This document shows, in pieces, positions 15,900 through 24,893 of a DNA stretch of 54,031 nucleotides. The stretch comes from Bacteroidales bacterium (lineage in GTDB: Bacteria; Bacteroidota; Bacteroidia; Bacteroidales; UBA932), in NCBI GenBank assembly GCA_017445755.1, contig JAFSSE010000037.1:1-54031 (forward strand), given 5' to 3'. Both the position numbers and the translations under genes were made by a program. The first letter of the stretch is position 1; every line of letters starts with the position of its first letter. The notes under the pieces were generated by a model that was given only the letters and a program-made list of their open reading frames with translations, searched no databases and was not told the DNA's origin.

Positions 15900-17285
15900 T
15901 TAATCAAAGTATATATCCAAATACTTTATGTCGCTCCAACCCGTACCGGTCTGTTTTTCCAGACGCCCGTTCAGCCCGCTCGCACGAAGACGGACCCTCA
16001 GAGGGCCGTTTATCGCGGAACTGACTGAGACCGAGAGCTTAGCATATGCCGGGTCAACCGACTCATCTCTGGCGTAAAGATAACGCATTCCGCTGTTTGC
16101 CGCAAGATAATTGTAATGATATTGATAATCCGAACCTTCAACGGATACGGTTTTAACCCCGTCAAACGGGACCCATGTCACGTTATCTGAAGAGTATTCG
16201 ACAATGAAGGCGCAAGCGGCCGCGGTCGCCCCGCCAAGGGACGACTCTACGGTTATCTTCCCTCCAGCAGGAATGGAGACCGAAGGAATATAGCAATATA
16301 CATAATCGTCCTTTACCATCCCCTGGACCTGGTAACCCGGATTGAACTGATATCCGGCCAGCCCGGCAGGAGTTCCGGTCGGTCCGGCCGCCTGGCCGGC
16401 GGCATAGATGGGATTGGCGCAGACAAGCGACAGGTAGGCCCCTTCGCATCCGGGAAGATTCGTTCCGGAGGGCAGGGCTTTATGGTCCTCCCCGACGCCC
16501 GAATCGGTTTTATTCACCGCCTCGCTGGTCCAGCTGTAATCATAGGCGCTCCCCCGAAGAACGTTGAAATCGCTCCTCGTATAGCCGATGGACCAGTTGT
16601 TCCAGTTGATGTATTTACTGTGCGTAATATTCTCCGAAACGCGAACCTGGAATGCTTCCAGCTCATCGCCGAAGGCCTCCAGGGTAACCGTGACCGGGCC
16701 TAGTGCAGCGGGGGTTCCGGGAACCTGGAGAGTCGCCGTGCCGTCGCCTGCGGAAAAATCAGAGCATGAGACCGTTACTGGCTCAAGACCGGCCGCACCG
16801 ACTCCGGAGAAAGATACCCGGAAAAGGACCGTCTCCGACCCCAGGGCGCTATAGTAAGGGATTTTCACCCGGATAGCATCCGCAACGCCTAACAAAGGGG
16901 AATCGTCCATATATGGCTTACCGAGGCGCATGTCGCTTTTGAGGGCTTCCTGGGTGATGGTTATGGTGACAGGGTCATATCCTGAAGCGGTCACCGTAAG
17001 GACGGCGGTACGCTCATCTCCCTCATTTCTTGAGAAAGTCAGGAGAACATCGCCGGTCCCCTTGCCGGATGTCTTGTTGATGGTCATCCAACCGTAATTC
17101 TGTTCCGCTTCAACCTTCCACTGGGCCTGCGTCGTAATGACGATGGAGCATGAACCGCCTTCGTAGTCGATTGAGAAAGAAGATTTCTCAACGAAGAAAC
17201 CTTCAGGGCCGGTAAATGGCTCGGACGAGCATGCGGCCGCAAGGAAGGAACACGCCGCAAAGAGGGCTGCAATATACTTTTTCAT
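15900..17285 (-). CDS. BACON-domain surface lipoprotein 2
   Basis: 461 residues with a lipoprotein signal ending FLAAAC (Cys19). A BACON-like domain is at about 38-115 ('CSIVITTQAQWKVEAEQNYGWMTINKTSG', 'VTITITQEA'). The middle domain and the C-terminal module match the neighbouring lipoproteins: 'YINWNNWSIGYTRSDF', 'YQFNPGYQVQGMVKDDYVY', 'AFIVEYSSDNVTWVPF' and terminal 'WSDIKYLDIYFD'. It is a paralogue of the protein at 13418, and less closely of that at 18203. It lies 2 bp downstream of the GDPD lipoprotein gene. Likely a surface binding protein of the SusCD system; no enzymatic motif is visible. Confidence 0.8.
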   Translation of the reverse strand: MKKYIAALFAACSFLAAACSSEPFTGPEGFFVEKSSFSIDYEGGSCSIVITTQAQWKVEAEQNYGWMTINKTSGKGTGDVLLTFSRNEGDERTAVLTVTASGYDPVTITITQEALKSDMRLGKPYMDDSPLLGVADAIRVKIPYYSALGSETVLFRVSFSGVGAAGLEPVTVSCSDFSAGDGTATLQVPGTPAALGPVTVTLEAFGDELEAFQVRVSENITHSKYINWNNWSIGYTRSDFNVLRGSAYDYSWTSEAVNKTDSGVGEDHKALPSGTNLPGCEGAYLSLVCANPIYAAGQAAGPTGTPAGLAGYQFNPGYQVQGMVKDDYVYCYIPSVSIPAGGKITVESSLGGATAAACAFIVEYSSDNVTWVPFDGVKTVSVEGSDYQYHYNYLAANSGMRYLYARDESVDPAYAKLSVSVSSAINGPLRVRLRASGLNGRLEKQTGTGWSDIKYLDIYFD

Positions 17286-17287
17286 GG

Positions 17288-18199
17288 CTATTCGGTATCC
17301 AGACCAGCCGCCTTGATCTTTCTGATCGCCGCAGCCGGATAATTGACAAAGAGTGCTTTGAAATACTTGTTTTTATAGTATGGAAGTGCTTTCTGGATCA
17401 GTTCTGTGTTCTCCGAACTTTCTGTCCCGCAGCACCAGATGCTAAGGGGGACGGACGCGGAAATATAACTGATCGGGGCGTATATGGCATTGTCAACAAA
17501 GATAGCGCTGTACTTGACCTGATGCCACATGTTCTCAGCGAACGATTCCGGGTTCAGAAGCCCTGTCGTCACCGAGGCCATGAATCCGACGTTGCATTTC
17601 CCTTCCTTGAACATCTCCGTTTCCTTGACCATGTTGAAAAGGGTCGTGTTCTGAGGAATGATAAACTCACAGAGATCGTACGCCTCGCGTTCCCGGATGG
17701 CCTCATAAGCAGCATTGATAGCCGCAATTGTATAGGAAAGGTTGCTCCATGCTTTGGTGTCAATCCATATCTTCATTCCGTTGGGATTTTTCTCCGTGTC
17801 GCAAAGAAAGTCAAGGAAATCTTCCATAATGGGAATTTCTTCGTTATTCTTCAACTTCCCGGCTGCCCGGATTTCCGCAAGGGTTTTTTCATAAGGAATG
17901 AAACCGTTTATTTTCCCGTTGTCATCAGGATGGCAGACAAGGGCCTTCCCGTCTAGTGTCGGAACGATATCACATTCTGCAGCATAACAACCTATGGTTT
18001 TCGAATAGGTCAGTCCCTGAATACTGCATTCCGGCGCTCCGCTTTCCTTATATCCACCCCGGTGGGATACAACCTTGTAAACGCTCACCTTCTTCGGGGT
18101 CTGTTCCGAGTCTGGATCGGTCGGATTGCAGGAATGGGAAAGAGGGAGCAGCAGGGCCACTGTAAAAAGAAGGCAGGTCATTTTTGTCGTGTTCTTCAT
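17288..18199 (-). CDS. GDPD-family lipoprotein
   Basis: 303 residues with a lipoprotein signal ending PLSHSC (Cys24), so it is membrane-anchored and perhaps surface-exposed. The phosphodiesterase core begins at about 42. 'VVSHRGGYKESGAPECSIQGL' supplies the catalytic His-Arg-Gly, but the usual 'PENT' is changed to 'PECS'. 'YAAECDIVPTLDGKALVCHPDD' supplies metal-binding Glu-Asp and the second His. 'MKIWIDTKAWS' replaces the usual 'LEIK', and the C-terminal Trp block is present as 'PLSIWCCGTESSENTELIQKAL'. It is therefore a divergent GDPD, probably active but with changed specificity. It would complement the soluble GDPD at 12599, one acting at the surface and the other in the periplasm, though this split is inference. 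It starts 3 bp after the next lipoprotein gene upstream. Confidence 0.83.
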   Translation of the reverse strand: MKNTTKMTCLLFTVALLLPLSHSCNPTDPDSEQTPKKVSVYKVVSHRGGYKESGAPECSIQGLTYSKTIGCYAAECDIVPTLDGKALVCHPDDNGKINGFIPYEKTLAEIRAAGKLKNNEEIPIMEDFLDFLCDTEKNPNGMKIWIDTKAWSNLSYTIAAINAAYEAIREREAYDLCEFIIPQNTTLFNMVKETEMFKEGKCNVGFMASVTTGLLNPESFAENMWHQVKYSAIFVDNAIYAPISYISASVPLSIWCCGTESSENTELIQKALPYYKNKYFKALFVNYPAAAIRKIKAAGLDTE

Positions 18200-18202
18200 G
18201 GT

Positions 18203-19561
18203 CTATTCCTCCACAAAATTAACTTCCAGCATCTTGAGATCCGTCCAGGTCGCGGTGCATGCACCGGAGAGGTCGTATTTATACTTGAGGGCACGGAGCC
18301 GCAGGTAGAAGTTCCCGTCATCGATGGTGATCCCGGTGAGGGGGAACTCGTACTTATGGTAAGTCTCGTCCGGATCGTCGGGGTTGAAAGATTTCCTTGT
18401 TCCGGTAGGGGCGTTCACCACGGAACGGGCGTTGTTCCAGTAATGTGCCTTCCATGTTTCTCCCGTTTCCGTCTTGCTGAATTCAGTGGCCGAAGGGGCC
18501 TCAATCCAGTTGTTTCCGTCGGCCGAGTATTCCAGGATATAGAATCCGGGACCCTTTGCAGCCGATGAGACGGCTGCCTCGACGCTGATACGGGTCGTTT
18601 CCGTAAAGTACATGACCGGTATCGTCGCGAGCCAGTAGTCGCCCTCTATCATACTGAGCACCTGGATTGCAGGATTGAAGGTGTATCTCTGCTGCTTGCC
18701 GTTCAACTCAACCGTTCCCGGTTTATTAACGACAGCGGTCAGCCGGGCTTCGGAATTCCCGCTTGTCGCCTGGACGTGCGGATCCGGATCATCGTAATCC
18801 CAGTGGCGTCCCTGTTCGGTTTCCAGGGGGCCGGTTCCGGTATAGCCCGCCGCAAAGAAATTCCATTTGGCGGGGAGCCCGGAAGGATCAAGGACAACAA
18901 TCGGAGCGACATATTCGGCAACGGATCCCTTTGCCGTCCCGATATTCTTGCCGTCGGCAAAAACCGTCACTTCAAAATCACCCTTGACCGTAGGCGTCCC
19001 GGATATCGGGACAAAGAGGGCCCCGCTGCCGGGATTGAAATCTTTGCTCTCGAGCCGGGGTACGCTGAGCCCTGCTGATGCGGCGCCGCTCAGCATTGCC
19101 GTCAGGGTAACTGTCTCATCTCCGGCCGCATATTCATAGTTGACATTGATTCCCGTCGTGCTTTCTTTGTGCTGATACAGTGAATCCGCAACGGAAACTC
19201 CCGTATAGCCGAATTTACAGCGGTTCTGGTGGACGGTGACAGGGCATCGCACCTGTCCCTGACAGATATAAATGGTCCCTTCCCTGGAGCCGCCCTTGTT
19301 GTATGCGACGGTAATGGTATACATCTGGTAATGGACCCCGTCACCTCTGCCATTTTCCGGAGAAACACTGATCCAATCCGCTCCGTTTATATCAATCCAC
19401 CAGTCTCCCCGTGCCATGATGTTCTGCCCGACACTCTGACTGAGGCAGTCTACGCTCACACGTGTTTCCTCGCGGCTGACAAAATCAGATTCTCCCTTCT
19501 GGCAGGACAGAAGAGCAAAGACCGTGAGGAAGAAAAAGGTTCTGAGTATTGTTGTTTTCAT
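18203..19561 (-). CDS. BACON-like surface lipoprotein 3
   Basis: 452 residues from the ATG at 19561, chosen because it directly precedes a lipoprotein signal (FALLSC, Cys18); a longer frame adds 19 non-signal residues. A BACON-like domain occupies about 25-110 ('SQSVGQNIMARGDWWIDINGADWISVSPENG', 'CPVTVHQN'). The middle and C-terminal modules resemble those of the lipoproteins at 13418 and 15900 ('NFFAAGYTGTGP', 'YTFNPAIQVLSMIEGDYWLATIPV', 'FYILEYSADGNNWIEAP', 'WTDLKMLEVNF'), but it is the most diverged of the three. It lies immediately after susD, the classical SusE position, so it is the best candidate for the main surface ligand-binding protein of this locus. Confidence 0.8.
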   Translation of the reverse strand: MKTTILRTFFFLTVFALLSCQKGESDFVSREETRVSVDCLSQSVGQNIMARGDWWIDINGADWISVSPENGRGDGVHYQMYTITVAYNKGGSREGTIYICQGQVRCPVTVHQNRCKFGYTGVSVADSLYQHKESTTGINVNYEYAAGDETVTLTAMLSGAASAGLSVPRLESKDFNPGSGALFVPISGTPTVKGDFEVTVFADGKNIGTAKGSVAEYVAPIVVLDPSGLPAKWNFFAAGYTGTGPLETEQGRHWDYDDPDPHVQATSGNSEARLTAVVNKPGTVELNGKQQRYTFNPAIQVLSMIEGDYWLATIPVMYFTETTRISVEAAVSSAAKGPGFYILEYSADGNNWIEAPSATEFSKTETGETWKAHYWNNARSVVNAPTGTRKSFNPDDPDETYHKYEFPLTGITIDDGNFYLRLRALKYKYDLSGACTATWTDLKMLEVNFVEE

Positions 19562-19580
19562 GATCTTCTGCTTTTGTGTG

Positions 19581-21395
19581 TCACCAACCGGGATTCTGCC
19601 CGAGATTCTTGTTTTCAAGTAGGGCTTCGGCGGGGACAGGCCGGACGTACTTGTAATCCTGCCAGCTCCAGGTGTCGGTCACTTTGGTTCCTGTCAGGAT
19701 GATACCGTGAGTCCCTTCGCTGAGTTTGTTCCCCAGGTCTCCGGACGCCGCGTCTATCGCAAGGACCTTGAACCCGGTTTTCTCCGTGAAAACCGCCGAA
19801 ACGATACTCTCGGCGACACCGTCGTCGTTAAGGTCTAGCGGCGTCTCAATGGCCGGAATATAGATTCCCTGCCGCTCCCGGACCAGCAGTTCACCCTGGT
19901 GCCAGCGCATAAGGTCCTGGTACCGGAATGACTCCATGGCAAGTTCTACGCCCCTTTCCCGGCGCACTTCCAGCACCTTGGCGTCATTTACCCTGTTCTG
20001 GAAATAGGCGACCAGATAAGGGTCTGCCGAAAGGGGATAAATGCTCCGCACCCCGCTTCTTTCTCGGAGGGGCTTGATAGTCTTGTTCCATACGTCCTCC
20101 GTGCACTCTCCCAGGACCGCCTTCGCTTCCGCATAGTTCAGAAGGATTTCAGCGTACCGGATAAGGGGGACATCCGTCGCCGTAGCGGCCTGGTTCGAGT
20201 CCGTGGATGCGTCGTCAAGGGTCCACTTTACCGGCTGATATCCGCTCAGGGAGAAAGTCAAGTCCGGAGCCAGCGGAGAGCCGCCTCCGTTACGGGTATA
20301 TCCGGGAGTTCTGATGGTCTGCGCGAGGCGGTAGTCCCTGTCCTTGCATTCTTTTATGAAATCCAGGGTCTCGTGGGAAGGATTCTTCGTAGTGAAGGGA
20401 GTCCCGTCAGTGCAGAGGTATGTATTGATGAACTGCCTTGTAAAGCCGCACCCCGCGCCTGAAGTAAAGCGTTTTGTAAAATAGTTCTTATCGTAATTGT
20501 TGGTCACATTGAGGGCAAGGTCGTAGTCCCGGGCCCATATGATCTCGTTGATATACTCACTGCATGCATCCTCGCAGGTAAACAGGTCATGGTACTGCGT
20601 TTTACGCCTGGCCGGGACATCGGTAAGCGAGAAAACACCGCTCGACATGAGCTCCTCGCAGGCGCTGCAACACTCCCTGAGGTAGTTTTCCGCCTCGTCG
20701 CTCTTCCATGGTTCTCCGGTGGAAGGGTCTACGCTGTGATAGGTCCGGTATGTTCCCTCGAAGAGGCAGAAACGGGATTTTAGCGCCAGAGCGACATACT
20801 TGTTGATATAACCCGCCCGGTCGACAAACTGTTTGTCGGTAAGACAATGCCCGCAGGCGTAGTCCAGGTCCTCCAGGATGTGGCGGCAAACCTCTTCCCT
20901 GTTCGTCCTGGGCGCATAAATGTCATCGGGATCCTGTGGGTCTACAAGGTGGTCATACCACGGGACGGCCCCGAATGTCTGCACCTTGTCCATGTAGAAC
21001 ATCGCCCGGTAAAAACGGCCGACGCCTTCATAATGGTCCAGGATTTCCGCGTCCGCATCTGCCTTCCTCATATTGTCAAGGAAGAAATTGACGCTCCTTA
21101 ACTTACTCCAGTGGGAGGTCCTCCAGTTGGACGCGCTTTCCGCCGTGTATGACGGGGTGAAATAAAGGTTGGTCCCCTCCTGGAACATGATGTCGGTCCC
21201 GATATCGCCGGTACTGTAGTCCAGAATCAGCGTAGCGAAAGAGCGGCCAAGCCCGTTCGTATATAATTTAAGACTGCCCTCATTGGTAAAATAAGACTCA
21301 CTCTCTATTTTGTTCGGATTTTCCCGGGTAAGGAACTTCTCGCAAGAAGACAGGGATAGTGCCGTAATGGCAAGAATTACAAAATACTTTTTCAT
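19581..21395 (-). CDS. SusD/RagB-family nutrient-binding outer-membrane lipoprotein (glycerophosphodiester locus)
   Basis: 604 residues with a lipoprotein signal ending LSLSSC (Cys18). The N-terminal SusD pattern follows ('EKFLTRENPNKIESESYFTNEGSLKLYTNGL'), then the helical TPR-like scaffold, and the conserved late region 'LIRYAEILLNYAEAKAVLG' and 'VLEVRRERGVELAMESFRYQDLMRW' typical of RagB/SusD. SusD forms the lid over SusC and captures substrate at the cell surface. I chose the ATG at 21395 because an AGGAGGT Shine-Dalgarno sequence at 21402-21408 is correctly spaced for it and too close to the ATG at 21401. It starts 16 bp after the SusC stop and is followed by lipoprotein 3. Confidence 0.93.
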   Translation of the reverse strand: MKKYFVILAITALSLSSCEKFLTRENPNKIESESYFTNEGSLKLYTNGLGRSFATLILDYSTGDIGTDIMFQEGTNLYFTPSYTAESASNWRTSHWSKLRSVNFFLDNMRKADADAEILDHYEGVGRFYRAMFYMDKVQTFGAVPWYDHLVDPQDPDDIYAPRTNREEVCRHILEDLDYACGHCLTDKQFVDRAGYINKYVALALKSRFCLFEGTYRTYHSVDPSTGEPWKSDEAENYLRECCSACEELMSSGVFSLTDVPARRKTQYHDLFTCEDACSEYINEIIWARDYDLALNVTNNYDKNYFTKRFTSGAGCGFTRQFINTYLCTDGTPFTTKNPSHETLDFIKECKDRDYRLAQTIRTPGYTRNGGGSPLAPDLTFSLSGYQPVKWTLDDASTDSNQAATATDVPLIRYAEILLNYAEAKAVLGECTEDVWNKTIKPLRERSGVRSIYPLSADPYLVAYFQNRVNDAKVLEVRRERGVELAMESFRYQDLMRWHQGELLVRERQGIYIPAIETPLDLNDDGVAESIVSAVFTEKTGFKVLAIDAASGDLGNKLSEGTHGIILTGTKVTDTWSWQDYKYVRPVPAEALLENKNLGQNPGW

Positions 21396-21411
21396 ATTCA
21401 TACCTCCTATC

Positions 21412-24400
21412 TTAGAAAGAAAGATTAACTCCAAGAGTAAAAGACTTCATCACGGGGTAGGTATTCCCGTCTTGGGTCCCAGAAAAGTCCGAGTCGTAAC
21501 TCAGCCCTTCCGGATCAAGATTGGGGGCATACTTGTGCATCGGCGTGAAGCAGAAGAGATTCTCTCCGTTGAAAAACACCTTCACCGTCTTGAACGTGGC
21601 GGCATCGCACCACTTTTTCGGCAACGTGTATGATATCTGGAGATTCTTGAGGCGGACGAAAGAGGCATCCTGCATGTACCGGTTGTTCGGCATCTCAAGC
21701 AGGTGGCCCCATGTATAATTGGAGTTGGACTGCATCGTGGTCAGTTTCGGCCAGTAGGCAGTATCGTAGTTCAGACAAACCGTATTGTCTTCATTCATCT
21801 TGGCCACATCCGGATTGCTTGTCGAATGGATCGAGGGGATGAAGGCAAAATACGGCCTTGCATACTTGCCCCAGAAATAACCGCAGTCCGCTCCGGGGTA
21901 CCACATATGCTTCAGGCAGCCCTGGAAAAAGGCGGAAATGCCGATTCCGTTCCAATCCAGCGAGAGGTTGAGGCCATACATGTAGCGCATCCGGTTGTTT
22001 CCCACAATGGAAAGGTCACCGGGATTGTCGGCGGTAAACTCCCCGTAGTCGATGATTCCGCTTTCATCCATGTCCTTTACTTTCAACTGGCCGGGACGGG
22101 CGACTTTGTCATAGGACTGCAGGAAGCCGGCCTGGATGGCGTGGTTGTTGATGTCGTCCTGGTCCCGGAAAATGCCCTCTATGGTCCATCCCCACATCTC
22201 ACCCAGTTCCATCCCTTCATAGTATTCGCTAGGATTGCCGTGGCTTTGAAGCACATTTGACCATGTACCAAGTGATTTCGTGTCGTTCCCGGCAAACTTG
22301 GTCACAAAAGACCGGCTGTCCCAGAGGGTCCCCCTGATGGAGTAATCCAGCGGTTTCCCTGCCACCATCACCCGGTCCTTCCACTGAAGGGCGACTTCCC
22401 AACCTCTTGTCAGAAGTTCGGCGTTGTTTCCCTTAGGGGCCGTCGCTCCGTAAACTGCGGGGATGGTAGCGCTTTCAGTATACATGTCGGTGGTGTTCCG
22501 TATATAAATGTCTCCGGTGAAGGCGAGCCGGTTTCCGAACATGTCAGCATCAATGCCGGCGTCATATGTCGTGGCTGTCTCCCAGGTAAGGGAAACAGGA
22601 ACGATGCTGCCAGCTGTCGAATAGGAGGCAAGCGCACCGCTGAGGACATAATCGTCTGCTAGTTTGACAGCTATGTCCGAAGTATAAAGGTAAGGGGCAA
22701 CATTCCCGTTGCCAATGGATCCTGCGGACAAACGAATCTTTGCATTACTTACCACCGGGGTGGCCCAGTTCATCCAGGGCTCATCTGAAATCCTCCAACC
22801 AACTGATGCGGAGGGGAAGAAGCCCCATTTGTGGCTGGATGGAAATTTCGAAGTTCCGTCATAGCGCGCGCTAACCTCGAGAAGGTAACGGCCAAGATAG
22901 CTGTAGTTTGCACGCGCAAAGGCACCTGAGTATGACCAGGCATTTCCCCCTTGGGTTACTCCGGTAATACCATCCATAAGACTAAAGGATGTTTTACTGT
23001 CAGATGTAAAACCTGTTCTGGAAACCTTAAGCGTCTTGTAATCCTGCCACTCGACATTCCATCCCGCTAAAACTGTAAGAGAGTGTTTTTTGCTGAGTGA
23101 AGGCGTTGCTGCAAAGGGGCTGATACTCGCATAGATATTTGCCGCCTGATAGATGGTATCATAGTTTGTCTCGTCGTGACGATCTCCAGCCGAAGCGGAT
23201 TCATACAGGATTTCTCCCGGACGTCTGGAATAGGCCACGGGGTTCTGGACCTGGACCCGGTTTTTGATGGTATAGTTAACGGAGTAGTCACCCTTTAGCG
23301 TGAGGAGGTCTTTGATTATGTCTACGTCGGCGGATACCTTTTCTCTGACATAGACGGCATTGTCTGTCCGGTAGTTGTTTCCCTCAACGAAGGCGGCCCA
23401 TCCGGATATGGCCGCAGCTGTAGTCCATGTCCCGTCCGGGTTGTAAGGGCCGGACTGGGGATAGCACGCATGCTGCATCCATCGCTGTACGATAACCTGC
23501 TCGCGAGGAGTCGTCGGCTGATAATAATAGCTGGATGCAATGCTCATGTTGTTGGTAATCCTCATCCATGGACGCACCCTAACGCTACCCTTAGCGCGAA
23601 CATCAAACTTGTGGTAGTTTTCGTTACCTACGCTGTAAACACCTTCCTGGCTGAAATAGCGGCCGGAAACGTAATAGTCCGAAACGTCGGTCCCGCCGGA
23701 AACCGAGACATTATGCTCGGTAGACCAGCTGATATCTTTGTAAAACTCCTTATACCAGTCAAAGTTGTCGTAGTAAGCCCACCCGAAAGTATTGTGTCCG
23801 GTTAGAACGGATGCCTTTGAAAGAGTCGGATCGGCATTCCTCCGTTTTATTTCGTTATAAATTTCCTGTGAATAAGGGACGGTACTGTCTACATGGTCCG
23901 GAAGGGTCTGCTGACCCTGGTAGTATCCGTTATAGCAAGTAACCCACCAATCGAACCACTCGCAAGAGTCTGTGATATTGTCAAAAATGACGGTCCTGCG
24001 GTTTGCGGTCATGGATCCGCTGTAGTTAATGGAGACCCTTCCCTTTTCCGGGCTCTTAGTAGTAATAAGGATAACCCCGAAGGCACCACGCGCCCCATAG
24101 ACGGCTGTTGAGGATGCGTCTTTCAGAACGGAAACGCTAGCCACATCCTGAGGGTTAACTGAGTTGATATCCCCTTCCACTCCGTCAATAAGTATAAGTG
24201 ACGAGCCGCCGGCTCCGATGGATGTTTCCCCTCGGATATTCAGAGAACCGGCACGTGAGGGTTTACCATCAGTAAAGGTAACGTTAAGTCCGGCAATCTG
24301 ACCCTGAAGAGACCGTCCAAGGGATGTAGCCGGGCGGTTGTCAATCACCTTGCTGTCAACCTGGTCGACCGCACCTACCAGATCCCGTTTTTTCATAGTT

Positions 24401-24732
24401 GCATAGCCGACGACGACAGTCTCGTCCAGAAGGGTTGTGTCTTCTTCCAGAACGATATCGATCGTACCGCCGTCTCCGGCCACCACGGATGTGTTCCGGT
24501 ATCCAAGACAGGAAACGTCGAGGACATCCCCTTTGGATACTTTAAGATGCCAGGTACCGTCGAAATCCGTAACGGTTCCGGTACCGGTTCCCCTGATTAC
24601 TATTCCGGCTCCGGGAACCGGATCTCCCTTAGAATCGCGGACATATCCGTCAACACGGCTTTGGGCACGGAGAGTCCATGAAAGAGAGACAAGCATCAGA
24701 AGAACCAAAACAATACATCTTTTGCTCTTCAT
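21412..24732 (-). CDS. SusC/RagA-family TonB-dependent transporter (glycerophosphodiester locus)
   Basis: 1106 residues. The signal peptide is about 1-24 (ending TLRAQ). The carboxypeptidase-like domain is at about 26-105 ('VDGYVRDSKGDPVPGAGIVIRGTGTGTVTDFDG'). A plug with the SusC signature 'TVVVGYATMKKRDLVGAV' and 'LILIDGVEGDINSVNPQDVASVSVLKDASSTAVYGARGAFGVILITTK' is followed by the barrel, ending 'SFTLGVNLSF'. It imports the ligand delivered by SusD. It is the first gene of an eight-gene operon running to 12599, with gaps of 2-19 bp throughout. A -7 box lies at 24789-24796, and a GlpR-like inverted repeat lies in the leader. The DeoR-type regulator is divergently transcribed 161 bp away. 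Confidence 0.95.
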   Translation of the reverse strand: MKSKRCIVLVLLMLVSLSWTLRAQSRVDGYVRDSKGDPVPGAGIVIRGTGTGTVTDFDGTWHLKVSKGDVLDVSCLGYRNTSVVAGDGGTIDIVLEEDTTLLDETVVVGYATMKKRDLVGAVDQVDSKVIDNRPATSLGRSLQGQIAGLNVTFTDGKPSRAGSLNIRGETSIGAGGSSLILIDGVEGDINSVNPQDVASVSVLKDASSTAVYGARGAFGVILITTKSPEKGRVSINYSGSMTANRRTVIFDNITDSCEWFDWWVTCYNGYYQGQQTLPDHVDSTVPYSQEIYNEIKRRNADPTLSKASVLTGHNTFGWAYYDNFDWYKEFYKDISWSTEHNVSVSGGTDVSDYYVSGRYFSQEGVYSVGNENYHKFDVRAKGSVRVRPWMRITNNMSIASSYYYQPTTPREQVIVQRWMQHACYPQSGPYNPDGTWTTAAAISGWAAFVEGNNYRTDNAVYVREKVSADVDIIKDLLTLKGDYSVNYTIKNRVQVQNPVAYSRRPGEILYESASAGDRHDETNYDTIYQAANIYASISPFAATPSLSKKHSLTVLAGWNVEWQDYKTLKVSRTGFTSDSKTSFSLMDGITGVTQGGNAWSYSGAFARANYSYLGRYLLEVSARYDGTSKFPSSHKWGFFPSASVGWRISDEPWMNWATPVVSNAKIRLSAGSIGNGNVAPYLYTSDIAVKLADDYVLSGALASYSTAGSIVPVSLTWETATTYDAGIDADMFGNRLAFTGDIYIRNTTDMYTESATIPAVYGATAPKGNNAELLTRGWEVALQWKDRVMVAGKPLDYSIRGTLWDSRSFVTKFAGNDTKSLGTWSNVLQSHGNPSEYYEGMELGEMWGWTIEGIFRDQDDINNHAIQAGFLQSYDKVARPGQLKVKDMDESGIIDYGEFTADNPGDLSIVGNNRMRYMYGLNLSLDWNGIGISAFFQGCLKHMWYPGADCGYFWGKYARPYFAFIPSIHSTSNPDVAKMNEDNTVCLNYDTAYWPKLTTMQSNSNYTWGHLLEMPNNRYMQDASFVRLKNLQISYTLPKKWCDAATFKTVKVFFNGENLFCFTPMHKYAPNLDPEGLSYDSDFSGTQDGNTYPVMKSFTLGVNLSF

Positions 24733-24759
24733 AATATGATTAGTTTAGTTTTGTGTTCA

Positions 24760-24778
24760 ATGTTTCATTTCAAAACAT
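24760..24778. promoter_or_regulatory. Candidate DeoR/GlpR operator in the SusC leader
   Basis: Inverted repeat ATGTTT (24760-24765), 7 nt, AAACAT (24773-24778), between the SusC promoter and the SusC start codon. The half-site resembles the ATGTTC/GAACAT half-sites known for E. coli GlpR, whose spacer is 6 rather than 7 nt. The adjacent gene encodes a DeoR/GlpR-family protein. The site is a suggestion, as chance matches in AT-rich DNA are common. Confidence 0.4.
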
Positions 24779-24788
24779 CCTGCTGCCA

Positions 24789-24796
24789 CAAAAGTA
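24789..24796 (-). promoter_or_regulatory. -7 box of the SusC operon
   Basis: TACTTTTG on the minus strand (consensus TAnnTTTG) lies 56 bp upstream of the SusC start, leaving a leader of about 50 nt. I do not see a convincing -33 element. Confidence 0.5.
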
Positions 24797-24881
24797 GGGT
24801 AAATTTTCATCATAAAAAATATCTCGCTGTAAAATTTTCGTTTTGGTGCATATTTCTTTCAAATTATTTTCATAAAAATCA

Positions 24882-24889
24882 TATATTTG
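24882..24889 (+). promoter_or_regulatory. -7 box of the DeoR-family regulator gene
   Basis: TATATTTG matches TAnnTTTG and ends 4 nt before the ATG at 24894, so the transcript would be almost leaderless. No clear -33 element is visible in the AT-rich upstream DNA. Confidence 0.55.
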
Positions 24890-24893
24890 CAGC

